Counted from the first letter of the stretch, positions 1 through 6,281 are shown. The stretch: DNA of 8,004 nt from Faecalibacterium sp. (GCA_017483235.1 JAFULE010000171.1:1-8004), one strand, 5' to 3'. Notes: generated from the letters alone by a model not told the origin. Program-made: numbers and translations.

Positions 1-7
1 ACGATTA

Positions 8-895
8 TCAAGGTGAAATCAACTCATATTTTTGCAGAACCTTGTCGATCTGTCTCTTTTTATCTTTCGAAAGCTCCCACAAAGGCAAGCGACAGGGGCC
101 GGTTTTCCAGCCGACACGCTGCATAGCGTACTTGATCGGCATGGGGTTTACTTCGCAGAACAGTGCCTTGCACAGCGGCATCAACTCCAGCTGCAGCTTT
201 TTTGCACACGCGGTATCACCGCAGCGCCAGGCGGCACACAACCGGAATACAAGCTCCGGTACAAGGTTGGCGGCAACGCTGATCACACCGTGACCGCCAA
301 CCGCCAGGATCGCAAGGATATCGGTATCATTGCCGGCATACAGCGGCAGATCGCAGATACTTTGTAACTCTGCCGCATAAGCAAAGCTGCCGGACGCCTC
401 TTTCAGACCTCGGATCCATTGATTCCGGGCAAGAACCGCAGCCGTTTCTTCCTTCAAAGCAAGACCGGTGCGCGAGGGGATATTATACAGCAAAATCGGC
501 AGCTGCGCCGCATCGGCAATGGTGGTAAAATGCTGAACAAGCCCTTCCTGACTGGTTTTGTTGTAATAAGGGGTAACCAGAAGCAGGGCATCCACCCCGC
601 AGTTTGCTGCGTGAATCGAAAGATCTACCGCATGTGCCGTATCATTCGAACCGGTTCCCGCAATCACCGGTACACGCCCATGGGACACATCGACGGCACG
701 GCGAAACAGTTCCAGGTGCTCCTGTGCCGTTAAGGTGGCGCTTTCTCCGGTAGTACCACATACGATCAGGGCATCGCTGCCACGACAGATCTGATCATCC
801 ACAAGACGCTCGAATTCTTCATAATAGACACTTCCGTCCGGGTGCATTGGGGTAACAAGTGCCACGCCCGAACCGTAAAATACCGGCTGCTTCAT
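8..895 (-). CDS. dapA: 4-hydroxy-tetrahydrodipicolinate synthase (DapA)
   Basis: Cytoplasmic lyase/aldolase that condenses pyruvate with aspartate-4-semialdehyde, the first committed step to diaminopimelate and lysine. The 295 residues are the usual length of this TIM-barrel family. Visible signatures are CGTTGES (T48/T49, equivalent to the E. coli T44/T45 pair), PYY with Y111, LYNIPSRTG with catalytic Y137 and R142, and GLKEASGS with Schiff-base K165. The late NPMPIKYAM segment matches the family's conserved ETNPIPVK-like region. The ATG is set by AAGGAG at 905-910, 9 nt upstream. Its substrate is made by the product of asd, the codirectional gene just upstream. A strong terminator lies between the two and I see no obvious separate dapA promoter, so expression may depend on readthrough. 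The stop codon is complete at the left edge. Function is very secure. Confidence 0.97.
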   Translation of the reverse strand: MKQPVFYGSGVALVTPMHPDGSVYYEEFERLVDDQICRGSDALIVCGTTGESATLTAQEHLELFRRAVDVSHGRVPVIAGTGSNDTAHAVDLSIHAANCGVDALLLVTPYYNKTSQEGLVQHFTTIADAAQLPILLYNIPSRTGLALKEETAAVLARNQWIRGLKEASGSFAYAAELQSICDLPLYAGNDTDILAILAVGGHGVISVAANLVPELVFRLCAAWRCGDTACAKKLQLELMPLCKALFCEVNPMPIKYAMQRVGWKTGPCRLPLWELSKDKKRQIDKVLQKYELISP

Positions 896-904
896 CCATT
901 CCAG

Positions 905-910
905 CTCCTT
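905..910 (-). promoter_or_regulatory. dapA ribosome-binding site
   Basis: AAGGAG on the minus strand, 9 nt before the dapA ATG. It selects this ATG over another ATG at 899-897, which is out of frame. It follows the U-tract of the asd terminator by only three bases. Confidence 0.8.
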
Positions 911-913
911 CTC

Positions 914-957
914 AAAAAAATAAACCCCGGCCTGATTTTTACATCAGACCGGGGTTA
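914..957 (-). terminator. Intrinsic terminator after asd, just upstream of dapA
   Basis: In the minus-strand RNA, arms at 943-956 and 923-936 form a 14-bp GC-rich stem. It has one G-U wobble (positions 948/931) and a 6-nt loop (937-942). The run of seven T in minus sense (plus-strand A at 914-920) follows. The wobble pair and T-run both favour function in the asd-to-dapA direction. Partial readthrough could tune dapA relative to asd; that role is inference. Confidence 0.9.
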
Positions 958-979
958 TTGACACAATCAGAGCGGCAGT

Positions 980-2062
980 TTAGTCCATATAGCCCTTCAC
1001 TGCCAACAGTTCTGCCAGCAGAACCGCACCGCCGGCAGCGCCGCGCAGGGTGTTATGGCTCATGCAGGTAAACTTGTAATCGAACAGGATATCTTCGCGC
1101 AGACGACCGATCGATACAGCCATGCCGTTTTCGATCATGCGATCCAGCTTGGGCTGGGGGCGGTTGTCTTCGCTGTGGTAATGCAAAAACTGCTTGGGAG
1201 CGCTGGGCAGGTTCAGCTGCTGGGAGGGGCCGCTGAATTCGGCCCAAGCCTTGAGCATCTGCTCCTGCGTGGGCTTCTTATCAAAGCTGACAAACACCGC
1301 GGCGGTGTGACCATCGGTAACCGGCACACGATAGCACTGGGCGGTGATCAAAGGCTTTTCCGCACAGACGATCTGATCGCCTTCCACATGGCCCCACAGC
1401 TTCAGAGGCTCTTTCTCACTCTTTTCCTCTTCGCCGCCAATGTAGGGAATCACGTTGTCCACGATCTCGGGCATGGTCTCGAAGGTTTTACCGGCGCCCG
1501 AAATGGCCTGATAAGTGCACACCAACACCTTGCTGATGCCAAACTCTTCCTTCAGCGGATGCAGGGCGGGAACATAGCTCTGCAGGCTGCAGTTGGATTT
1601 TACCGCCACAAAGCCGCGCTTGGTGCCCAAGCGACGACGCTGCGCGTCAATGATCTCCACATGATCAGCATTGATTTCAGGCACGATCATGGGCACATCG
1701 GCGGTAAAGCGATGGGCGCTGTTGTTGGAAACAACCGGGCACTCGGCCTTGGCATAGGCTTCTTCCAAAGCTTTGATCTCATCCTTCTTCATGTTGACGG
1801 CGCAGAATACGAAATCCACCTGTGCAGCGATCTCTTCTACCTGGGAAGCATCCTGTACCACCATCTGCTTTACGCTTTCGGGCATAGCGGTTGCCATCGC
1901 CCAGCGGCTGCCAACAGCTTCCTCGTAGGTTTTGCCGGCGCTGCGTCCGGATGCGGCCAGAACGGTCAGCTTAAACCAGGGATGATTCTCCAGCAGGGTT
2001 ACAAAGCGCTGGCCAACCATGCCGGTAGCGCCCACAACGCCTACTTTGTACTGCTCTTTCAT
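980..2062 (-). CDS. asd: Aspartate-semialdehyde dehydrogenase (archaeal/fungal-type family)
   Basis: NADPH-dependent reduction of aspartyl-4-phosphate to aspartate-4-semialdehyde, the branch point feeding lysine/diaminopimelate and threonine/methionine. The 360 residues start with a Rossmann nucleotide-binding loop, GATGMVGQ (residues 11-18). The catalytic cysteine is C158 in KSNCSLQ, and TDGHTAAV (H251) carries a likely acid/base histidine. The C-terminal MSHNTLRGAAGGAVLLAELL segment is typical of the archaeal/yeast-like family, which is slightly longer than the classical E. coli enzyme and distinct from it. The ATG follows AAGAGG (2071-2076) by 8 nt. A promoter lies at 2180-2208, giving a leader of about 110 nt with inverted repeats. 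The gene is followed by a terminator and then dapA, whose product uses the semialdehyde. Function is very secure; subfamily assignment is from motif recall. Confidence 0.96.
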   Translation of the reverse strand: MKEQYKVGVVGATGMVGQRFVTLLENHPWFKLTVLAASGRSAGKTYEEAVGSRWAMATAMPESVKQMVVQDASQVEEIAAQVDFVFCAVNMKKDEIKALEEAYAKAECPVVSNNSAHRFTADVPMIVPEINADHVEIIDAQRRRLGTKRGFVAVKSNCSLQSYVPALHPLKEEFGISKVLVCTYQAISGAGKTFETMPEIVDNVIPYIGGEEEKSEKEPLKLWGHVEGDQIVCAEKPLITAQCYRVPVTDGHTAAVFVSFDKKPTQEQMLKAWAEFSGPSQQLNLPSAPKQFLHYHSEDNRPQPKLDRMIENGMAVSIGRLREDILFDYKFTCMSHNTLRGAAGGAVLLAELLAVKGYMD

Positions 2063-2070
2063 AACAAATG

Positions 2071-2076
2071 CCTCTT
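2071..2076 (-). promoter_or_regulatory. asd ribosome-binding site
   Basis: AAGAGG on the minus strand, 8 nt before the asd ATG. Confidence 0.65.
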
Positions 2077-2095
2077 TTCTTTTGGTCTTTCAAAC

Positions 2096-2115
2096 TTGCC
2101 CCACCCCTGAGGCAA
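2096..2115 (-). other. Hairpin in the asd leader
   Basis: Inverted repeat with 5-bp arms TTGCC (2096-2100) and GGCAA (2111-2115), loop of 10 nt, in the asd 5' leader about 35 nt before the start codon. No T-run follows in the asd direction, so it is not a simple terminator. Its function is unknown. Confidence 0.35.
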
Positions 2116-2119
2116 TCTC

Positions 2120-2166
2120 ACATCCCGCTTGCAAACTCTCACGCAATACCATATAATAGGGGATGT
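2120..2166. repeat. 7-bp inverted repeat enclosing the queA promoter
   Basis: ACATCCC at 2120-2126 and GGGATGT at 2160-2166 are perfect inverted copies flanking the whole queA -35/-10 region. In the asd transcript they would form the base of a stem-loop; in DNA they could be a split operator. Chance is possible for 7-bp arms. Confidence 0.4.
2129..2157 (+). promoter_or_regulatory. queA(-tgt) promoter, sigma-A type
   Basis: TTGCAA (2129-2134), 17-nt spacer, then a perfect TATAAT (2152-2157). The expected transcription start is near 2164, giving a leader of about 73 nt to queA. It lies inside the region transcribed as the asd leader and points towards the asd promoter. Confidence 0.75.
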
Positions 2167-2179
2167 TCGGATAAAGCTT

Positions 2180-2208
2180 ATATTAGCATTCCGACCCAAA
2201 TCTGTCAA
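2180..2208 (-). promoter_or_regulatory. asd promoter, sigma-A type
   Basis: On the minus strand a perfect TTGACA (plus 2203-2208) is followed by a 17-nt spacer and TAATAT (plus 2180-2185). The expected start is near 2173, giving a leader of about 110 nt. A perfect 10-bp palindrome, GATTGCAATC (2210-2219), sits just upstream of the -35 box and could be an operator. Confidence 0.75.
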
Positions 2209-2220
2209 TGATTGCAATCG

Positions 2221-2226
2221 AAGGAA
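2221..2226 (+). promoter_or_regulatory. queA ribosome-binding site (decides the start)
   Basis: AAGGAA 10 nt before the ATG at 2237. It supports the 342-residue protein over the longer open frame from 2129. Confidence 0.65.
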
Positions 2227-2236
2227 TTTACTGCAC

Positions 2237-3265
2237 ATGCTGAAAAAAGATTTTTGGTACGATCTGCCCAAAGAACTGATCGCACAGGAACCGATGGCCC
2301 CACGCGATGCCGCCCGTCTGATGGTGATAGACCGCAGCAGCTATAAAATTGAACATCGCATCTTCCGGGATGTACTGGATTACCTGCAGCCCGGCGACCT
2401 TTTGGTGGTGAACAATTCCAAGGTTCTGCCCGCCCGCATCATCGGCGTAAAACAGCCCACCGGCGCAGTTTGTGAACTGCTTTTGCTGCGTCAGGTCAAG
2501 GGCGACCAGTGGGAGTGTCTGGCAAAGCCCGGCAAGCGGATGCAGCCCGGCACACTGGTGTCGTTTGGCGACGGCAGTCTGACCGCTACGGTGGATGATA
2601 CCCAGCCCGACGGCAACAAGCTGGTAACCTTCCATTACCAGACCGAAACCCTGTACGAAAAGCTGGATGAGTTCGGCAAAATGCCGCTGCCGCCTTATAT
2701 CACCAAGCAGCTGGAGGATCAAAGCCAGTACCAGACCGTTTACGCCAAAGAACTGGGAAGCGCAGCCGCCCCCACGGCCGGTCTTCATTTTACCCCCGAG
2801 CTGATGGAAGCACTGCGCGGCAAAGGCGTTGGCATTACCGAAGTGACCCTGCATGTTGGTCTTGGTACGTTCCGCCCGGTAAAAGAAGACGAGATCACCG
2901 ACCACCAGATGCACAGTGAATGGTACAGTATCTCGGAAGAGACCGCCGATCTGATCCACAAGACCAAAGCAGCCGGCCACAGGGTAATTGCAGTGGGCAC
3001 CACCAGCTGCCGCACACTGGAAGCAGTTGCCAAGCAGTACGGCGAAATTCGCGCCTGCAGCGGCAACACCGAGATCTTTTTGTACCCGGGCGTGGATTTC
3101 CACTGCATCGATGGATTGATCACTAATTTCCATCTGCCTGAAAGCACCCTGATCATGCTGGTTTCGGCCTTCTATGGCTACGAAAAAACCATGGCGGCTT
3201 ACAAAACCGCCGTGGAAGAGGAATACCGCTTTTTCAGCTTTGGCGATGCCATGCTGATCCTGTAA
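2237..3265 (+). CDS. queA: S-adenosylmethionine:tRNA ribosyltransferase-isomerase (QueA)
   Basis: Transfers and isomerises the ribosyl group of S-adenosylmethionine onto 7-aminomethyl-7-deazaguanine at the wobble position of tRNA, giving epoxyqueuosine. The 342 residues from this ATG equal the usual family length. The frame is open back to 2129, but that would add 36 atypical residues and overlap the promoter, whereas AAGGAA at 2221-2226 lies 10 nt before 2237. Family blocks in order: FWYDLPKELIAQEP (6-19), VVNNSKVLPAR (57-67), GSAAAPTAGLHFT (174-186), HVGLGTFRPV (206-215), TSCRTLE (256-262), TNFHLPESTL (296-305) and YRFFSFGDAMLI (330-341). tgt, which inserts the base QueA modifies, follows in the same direction after 100 nt, so the two probably form a queuosine operon. 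Confidence 0.96.
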   Translation: MLKKDFWYDLPKELIAQEPMAPRDAARLMVIDRSSYKIEHRIFRDVLDYLQPGDLLVVNNSKVLPARIIGVKQPTGAVCELLLLRQVKGDQWECLAKPGKRMQPGTLVSFGDGSLTATVDDTQPDGNKLVTFHYQTETLYEKLDEFGKMPLPPYITKQLEDQSQYQTVYAKELGSAAAPTAGLHFTPELMEALRGKGVGITEVTLHVGLGTFRPVKEDEITDHQMHSEWYSISEETADLIHKTKAAGHRVIAVGTTSCRTLEAVAKQYGEIRACSGNTEIFLYPGVDFHCIDGLITNFHLPESTLIMLVSAFYGYEKTMAAYKTAVEEEYRFFSFGDAMLIL

Positions 3266-3326
3266 ATTGTATTCCGCACCTGTTCTGATATGCCCCGCCG
3301 GCACAGGCGGATCGCATAATTTGTAA

Positions 3327-3350
3327 CTCCGCGCCTGTACTGCGCGGGAG
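3327..3350 (+). other. Hairpin abutting the tgt Shine-Dalgarno
   Basis: CTCCGCGC (3327-3334) pairs with GCGCGGGAG (3342-3350) with a single bulged G and a 7-nt loop. The right arm runs into GGGAGAAAGGA (3346-3356), the tgt ribosome-binding region. No T-run follows, so termination is unlikely. It could stabilise the mRNA or modulate tgt translation; that is inference. Confidence 0.5.
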
Positions 3351-3365
3351 AAAGGATGTATCCCA

Positions 3366-4511
3366 ATGCCTTCGCTTACTACCTACAATCTGCTCAAGCA
3401 GGAAAAGAATGCCCGCCGCGGCGAATTTCGTACCGTGCACGGCACCGTGCAGACCCCGGCGTTCCAGAACGTAGCCACCTGTGGCGCCATCAAAGGCGGA
3501 CTTTCGGCCTTTGACCTGAAAGAGGTCGGCGCTCAGGTGATGCTGTGCAACACCTATCATCTGCATCTTCGTCCCGGTGACAAACTGGTCAAGGATATGG
3601 GCGGCTTGCATAAATTTACCCGCTGGGATGGCCCCATCCTCACCGACAGCGGCGGATTTCAGGTATTCAGCCTGTCCAAACTGCGCAAGATCAACGAGGA
3701 AGGCGTAACTTTCGCCTCGCATCTGGACGGCCACCGTATTTTTATGGGCCCCGAAGAAAGCATGCAGATTCAGGCAAACCTTGGTTCCACCATTGCCATG
3801 GCCTTTGACGAATGCGTCGAAAACCCTGCAGCCCACGAATACTCCAAGGCAAGCTGCGAGCGCACCACCCGCTGGCTGGCCCGCTGCAAAGCCGAAATGC
3901 AGCGACTGAAGCATGAAGAACTGGCAGTCAACCCGGATCAGTTGCTGTTTGGTATCGGTCAGGGCTGCACCTTTGCCGATCTGCGCGTGGACCACATGAA
4001 GCGCATTGCTGACATGGATCTGGATGGCTACGCCATTGGCGGCCTGGCAGTTGGCGAACCTGCCGAGGTAATGTACGAGATGATCAGCGCGGTTGAACCG
4101 TTCATGCCCAAGAACAAGGTGCGTTACCTGATGGGCGTCGGCACCCCCGGCAACATCATCGAGGCGGTCTGGCGCGGTGTCGATCTGTTCGACTGTGTCA
4201 TGCCCAGCCGTAATGCACGCCATGGCCATCTGAACACCTGGAACGGCGTGATCAATATCAAGAACGCCAAGTACGAGCGGGACGAACAGCCCATCGATCC
4301 GCAGTGCGGCTGCCCGGCCTGCCGTAACTTCTCCCGTGCATATATCCGCCATCTGTTCAAAGCGGAGGAAATTCTGGGCATGCGGCTTGCGGTAATGCAC
4401 AATCTGTGGTTCTACAACCACCTGATGACCCGCATCCGTGAAGAGCTGGATAACGGCACCTATGAACAATTCCGCAACACCTACGTGAAACTTCTTGATA
4501 CCCGAATTTAA
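3366..4511 (+). CDS. tgt: tRNA-guanine transglycosylase (Tgt)
   Basis: Exchanges guanine 34 in tRNAs with GUN anticodons for the queuosine precursor preQ1. The 381 residues match bacterial Tgt length. The TIM-barrel core carries TDSGGFQVFSL with D94, the general acid/base aspartate, and GVDLFDCVMPSRNARHG with nucleophile D276. The base-recognition segment GIGQG is at 196-200 and GYAIGGLAVGE at 221-231. The zinc site is complete: C314, C316, C319 and H345. The ATG is preceded by AAAGGA (3351-3356) at 9 nt. queA lies 100 nt upstream with no terminator between, so cotranscription is likely. In many bacteria yajC follows tgt, as here, although yajC has its own promoter. Confidence 0.97.
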   Translation: MPSLTTYNLLKQEKNARRGEFRTVHGTVQTPAFQNVATCGAIKGGLSAFDLKEVGAQVMLCNTYHLHLRPGDKLVKDMGGLHKFTRWDGPILTDSGGFQVFSLSKLRKINEEGVTFASHLDGHRIFMGPEESMQIQANLGSTIAMAFDECVENPAAHEYSKASCERTTRWLARCKAEMQRLKHEELAVNPDQLLFGIGQGCTFADLRVDHMKRIADMDLDGYAIGGLAVGEPAEVMYEMISAVEPFMPKNKVRYLMGVGTPGNIIEAVWRGVDLFDCVMPSRNARHGHLNTWNGVINIKNAKYERDEQPIDPQCGCPACRNFSRAYIRHLFKAEEILGMRLAVMHNLWFYNHLMTRIREELDNGTYEQFRNTYVKLLDTRI

Positions 4512-4521
4512 CAGTTTTTTC

Positions 4522-4550
4522 TTGCATATCCGTGCATAAGAAGGTATAAT
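4522..4550 (+). promoter_or_regulatory. yajC promoter, sigma-A type
   Basis: TTGCAT (4522-4527), 17-nt spacer, perfect TATAAT (4545-4550), starting 11 nt after the tgt stop codon. The predicted start is near 4557, giving a short leader before the ribosome-binding site. yajC can therefore be expressed independently of queA-tgt. Confidence 0.8.
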
Positions 4551-4565
4551 AGGTAATATCTATTT

Positions 4566-4574
4566 GAGAGGAGA
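4566..4574 (+). promoter_or_regulatory. yajC ribosome-binding site
   Basis: GAGAGGAGA, a strong Shine-Dalgarno match, 9 nt before the yajC ATG. Confidence 0.85.
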
Positions 4575-4583
4575 TTTTCCCGC

Positions 4584-4895
4584 ATGTTTCTTACTAATGC
4601 AGCCCAAGGCACTGTCAGCATGGTTGTAACTCTTGTCCTTATGTTGGGCATGATGTACTTCATGATTTACCGTCCCCAGAAGAAGCAGGAGAAGAAGGAC
4701 GCCGAAATGCGCAGCAATCTGGAAATCGGCGATAAGGTCACCACCATTGGTGGCGTGATCGGCCGTGTTGTTGCCATTGCCGATGATTCCATTCTGCTGG
4801 AGACCGGCAAGAACCGTGTGAACATTCGCTTTACCAAGACCGCAATCGGCTCTGTGGAAAAGCTGAATATGGACACCGCTGCTGACAAAAAGTAA
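4584..4895 (+). CDS. yajC: Preprotein translocase accessory subunit YajC
   Basis: Small inner-membrane protein associated with SecDF and the Sec translocon. The 103 residues have one N-terminal membrane helix (about 11-29) followed by the family hallmark YFMIYRPQKKQEKK (25-38). A short cytoplasmic domain follows with GDKVTTIGGVIGRV, and the C-terminus is polar and charged. It follows tgt, a very common order in bacteria where tgt, yajC and secDF cluster; secD/secF are absent here, and a TIGR04086-type membrane gene follows instead, as often seen in Clostridia. It has its own promoter and ribosome-binding site. Confidence 0.95.
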   Translation: MFLTNAAQGTVSMVVTLVLMLGMMYFMIYRPQKKQEKKDAEMRSNLEIGDKVTTIGGVIGRVVAIADDSILLETGKNRVNIRFTKTAIGSVEKLNMDTAADKK

Positions 4896-4909
4896 TTCAG
4901 CTGTATAAA
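4882..4909 (+). promoter_or_regulatory. Possible promoter for the small membrane protein gene
   Basis: CTGACA (4882-4887), 16-nt spacer, TATAAA (4904-4909), overlapping the end of yajC. Each box differs from consensus at one position. Transcription would start near 4916, inside the left arm of the following hairpin, so such a transcript could not form the full terminator stem. Uncertain. Confidence 0.35.
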
Positions 4910-4911
4910 AC

Positions 4912-4954
4912 AAACGCCTGCCCGCATAGTATCAAGCGGGGAGGCGTTTATTTT
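4912..4954 (+). terminator. Terminator-like hairpin overlapping the next gene's ribosome-binding site
   Basis: Arms 4912-4925 and 4936-4949 form a 14-bp stem with a single G-G mismatch and a 10-nt loop. A moderately T-rich tail (4947-4954) follows, directly before the ATG at 4955. The right arm contains GGGGAGG (4938-4944), the Shine-Dalgarno of that gene, at 10 nt spacing. The same element could end yajC transcripts and hide the ribosome-binding site in readthrough RNA. Confidence 0.65.
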
Positions 4955-5371
4955 ATGTCTGTAAAACGAAAAGCTTTCACTGGAACTGCAGCCATTCTTC
5001 GGCCATTATGCATCAGCGTTTTCGCCGGTGCGGCAATTTGCGGCATTACACTTTGTGCATTTGCGTATTTACTGGTCCATCAGCAGTTATCACAGACTCT
5101 TCTGGCGCCGTTTTCTACGGCAGCTTTGTGTCTGGGTAGTTTTGCCGCATCCTGGCTTCTGGCAAGGCAGCGCGGCACAGGTGGGCTTGCCTGTGGGCTG
5201 ATCGGCTTTGCTGTTTCTGCGCTGGGGCTGTGTGTCTGGATTTTATATCATGACGGCAGCCTTACCGACAGTCTTACCATACTGCGCATGGCGCTGCTGG
5301 TATTGGTAAACTGCAGCGGTGGCTATTGGGGAATGTTGTACGCTGAAAAACATATACGCCGAAGAGGTTAA
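4955..5371 (+). CDS. Four-helix membrane protein, TIGR04086-like
   Basis: Integral membrane protein of 138 residues with a basic N-terminus (MSVKRKAF) and four predicted hydrophobic helices at about 17-40, 50-70, 76-97 and 108-130, ending in a basic tail (EKHIRRRG). Length, topology and position directly after yajC match the uncharacterised TIGR04086 membrane family common in Clostridia. That assignment is from recall of the family and context, not from a profile search. No catalytic motif is visible. The start follows GGGGAGG at 4938-4944, which lies inside a terminator-like hairpin, so translation may be low or controlled. A strong terminator begins 9 nt after the stop. Its function is unknown; a link with Sec or membrane biogenesis would rest on neighbourhood alone. 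Confidence 0.8.
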   Translation: MSVKRKAFTGTAAILRPLCISVFAGAAICGITLCAFAYLLVHQQLSQTLLAPFSTAALCLGSFAASWLLARQRGTGGLACGLIGFAVSALGLCVWILYHDGSLTDSLTILRMALLVLVNCSGGYWGMLYAEKHIRRRG

Positions 5372-5379
5372 AACGGTAA

Positions 5380-5435
5380 CCCCCGGTTGTAAAGCTCTGT
5401 ACAGGAGCTTTTACAGCCGGGGGATTTATTTTTTG
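5380..5435 (+). terminator. Strong intrinsic terminator
   Basis: A long imperfect stem starts with CCCCC at 5380-5384, closed by GGGGG at 5419-5423. Inner pairing is between the AAAGCTC (5391-5397) and GAGCTTT (5405-5411) regions. A T-rich tail (5424-5435) follows. It ends the yajC/membrane-protein unit before the next gene. Confidence 0.88.
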
Positions 5436-5481
5436 TTATTCGTCAAAGTATATTCTTGCTGATCACCGCATACAGTGCAGC

Positions 5482-5490
5482 AAAGGGGGA
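5482..5490 (+). promoter_or_regulatory. Ribosome-binding site of the SpoIIM-like gene (decides the start)
   Basis: AAAGGGGGA 8 nt before the ATG at 5499. The frame also offers a GTG at 5475, but the Shine-Dalgarno would then lie inside the coding region, so 5499 is preferred. Confidence 0.75.
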
Positions 5491-5498
5491 CAAGACCG

Positions 5499-6281
5499 AT
5501 GTGGATTTATCCAAACAGCAGTCCAATCGCGAACGCAACCACAGCAGAAACCGTGCAAAAGCCCAAGGAAACCGCAGCAAAAATGCATTTTTCTGATGAA
5601 GGGGAATTACGGCACCCCACAGCAGAACATGCGGTAAAAGCCGCGCAAACGTCTCCTCGGCATGCGGCACCTGTCACACGAAAAAGAGACACTGTTAGTA
5701 TACCACGTTACAGCAGCCTGTTTGCAATGCTCTATGCATTGGGGCTAAGCATTTCCGGTGTTTTAGCTGCGGTGTGCAGCCCACAGGAAACTGTGTTCCT
5801 GCAGCAATATCTTGCGCTTACCCGGCAGCACTACCAAAACGATGCCTTACCACAGCTGTTTGTACAACTTCTTGTGCAGGCCGTACTGCCCATGATGCTG
5901 GTGTATCTGTTCAGTCAATCTGCTTTGGGACAAGTGTTTGCTGCGGTTATCGTGTTGCTGTACGGTATCCATACCGGTCTGATCTCTGTGCTGGGGTTTG
6001 TAACCGATGGCCTTCAGGGGCTGGCGTTCTATGCCATTTCTTTGGGGTTGTATTATGCGGCAATTGCCGGCTGCCTGTGTAAAATAAGCTGCTTGGGCGC
6101 CGCCGTATCTGCACAGTATTTCCGCTTTGCAGCAAAAGCGCAGACCCCCGAAACCGCGCAGCAATTGCGCCGCACGACCAAACGGTTGAACAAAAACTTC
6201 GTATACATGTTGGTTTTATTGGTAATGCTCTGTGTTTTGGTCACGTTGGCATCGATTTTAATCAACAGATTATCGATTTAA
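5499..6281 (+). CDS. Five-helix membrane protein, SpoIIM-like (tentative)
   Basis: A 260-residue protein in two parts. Residues 1-70 are hydrophilic, rich in Ala, Thr, Lys and Pro, and probably disordered and cytoplasmic, ending in a basic stretch (TRKRD). Five hydrophobic helices follow at about 74-93, 118-138, 144-166, 172-194 and 234-256. A 20-residue loop containing QQYLALTRQHYQ comes between the first two, and a basic loop (RRTTKRLNK) precedes the last. This topology resembles SpoIIM (stage II sporulation protein M, DUF95), part of the DMP peptidoglycan complex used in engulfment. In Bacillus, spoIIM also lies close to a xerD gene, and here the neighbour is a Xer recombinase. The long N-terminal tail is unusual for that family. 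No catalytic motif is visible. The 3' end overlaps the convergent recombinase gene by 4 bp. The SpoIIM identity is an inference; the membrane nature is secure. Confidence 0.75.
   Translation: MWIYPNSSPIANATTAETVQKPKETAAKMHFSDEGELRHPTAEHAVKAAQTSPRHAAPVTRKRDTVSIPRYSSLFAMLYALGLSISGVLAAVCSPQETVFLQQYLALTRQHYQNDALPQLFVQLLVQAVLPMMLVYLFSQSALGQVFAAVIVLLYGIHTGLISVLGFVTDGLQGLAFYAISLGLYYAAIAGCLCKISCLGAAVSAQYFRFAAKAQTPETAQQLRRTTKRLNKNFVYMLVLLVMLCVLVTLASILINRLSI

Noticed and set aside
1055..2110. Long plus-strand frame opposite asd (351 codons)
   Set aside because: It is antisense to a secure enzyme gene, lacks recognisable domains and runs through the asd leader; an effect of codon bias.
2063..2173. T-box or lysine riboswitch upstream of asd
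   Set aside because: A CAGGGGTGGGG stretch faintly recalls the T-box core, but the conserved core is not there, the leader is too short and no terminator follows.
2158..2236. preQ1 riboswitch in the queA leader
   Set aside because: The gene context fits, but the leader lacks the compact C-rich loop and A-rich tail of preQ1-I; only a weak TCGGA/TCCGA stem was seen. The queA-tgt gap also showed none.
2228..3304. Long minus-strand frame opposite queA
   Set aside because: Antisense shadow of queA with no family motifs or ribosome-binding site.
3234..4469. Long minus-strand frame opposite tgt (411 codons)
   Set aside because: Antisense shadow of tgt with no domain features.
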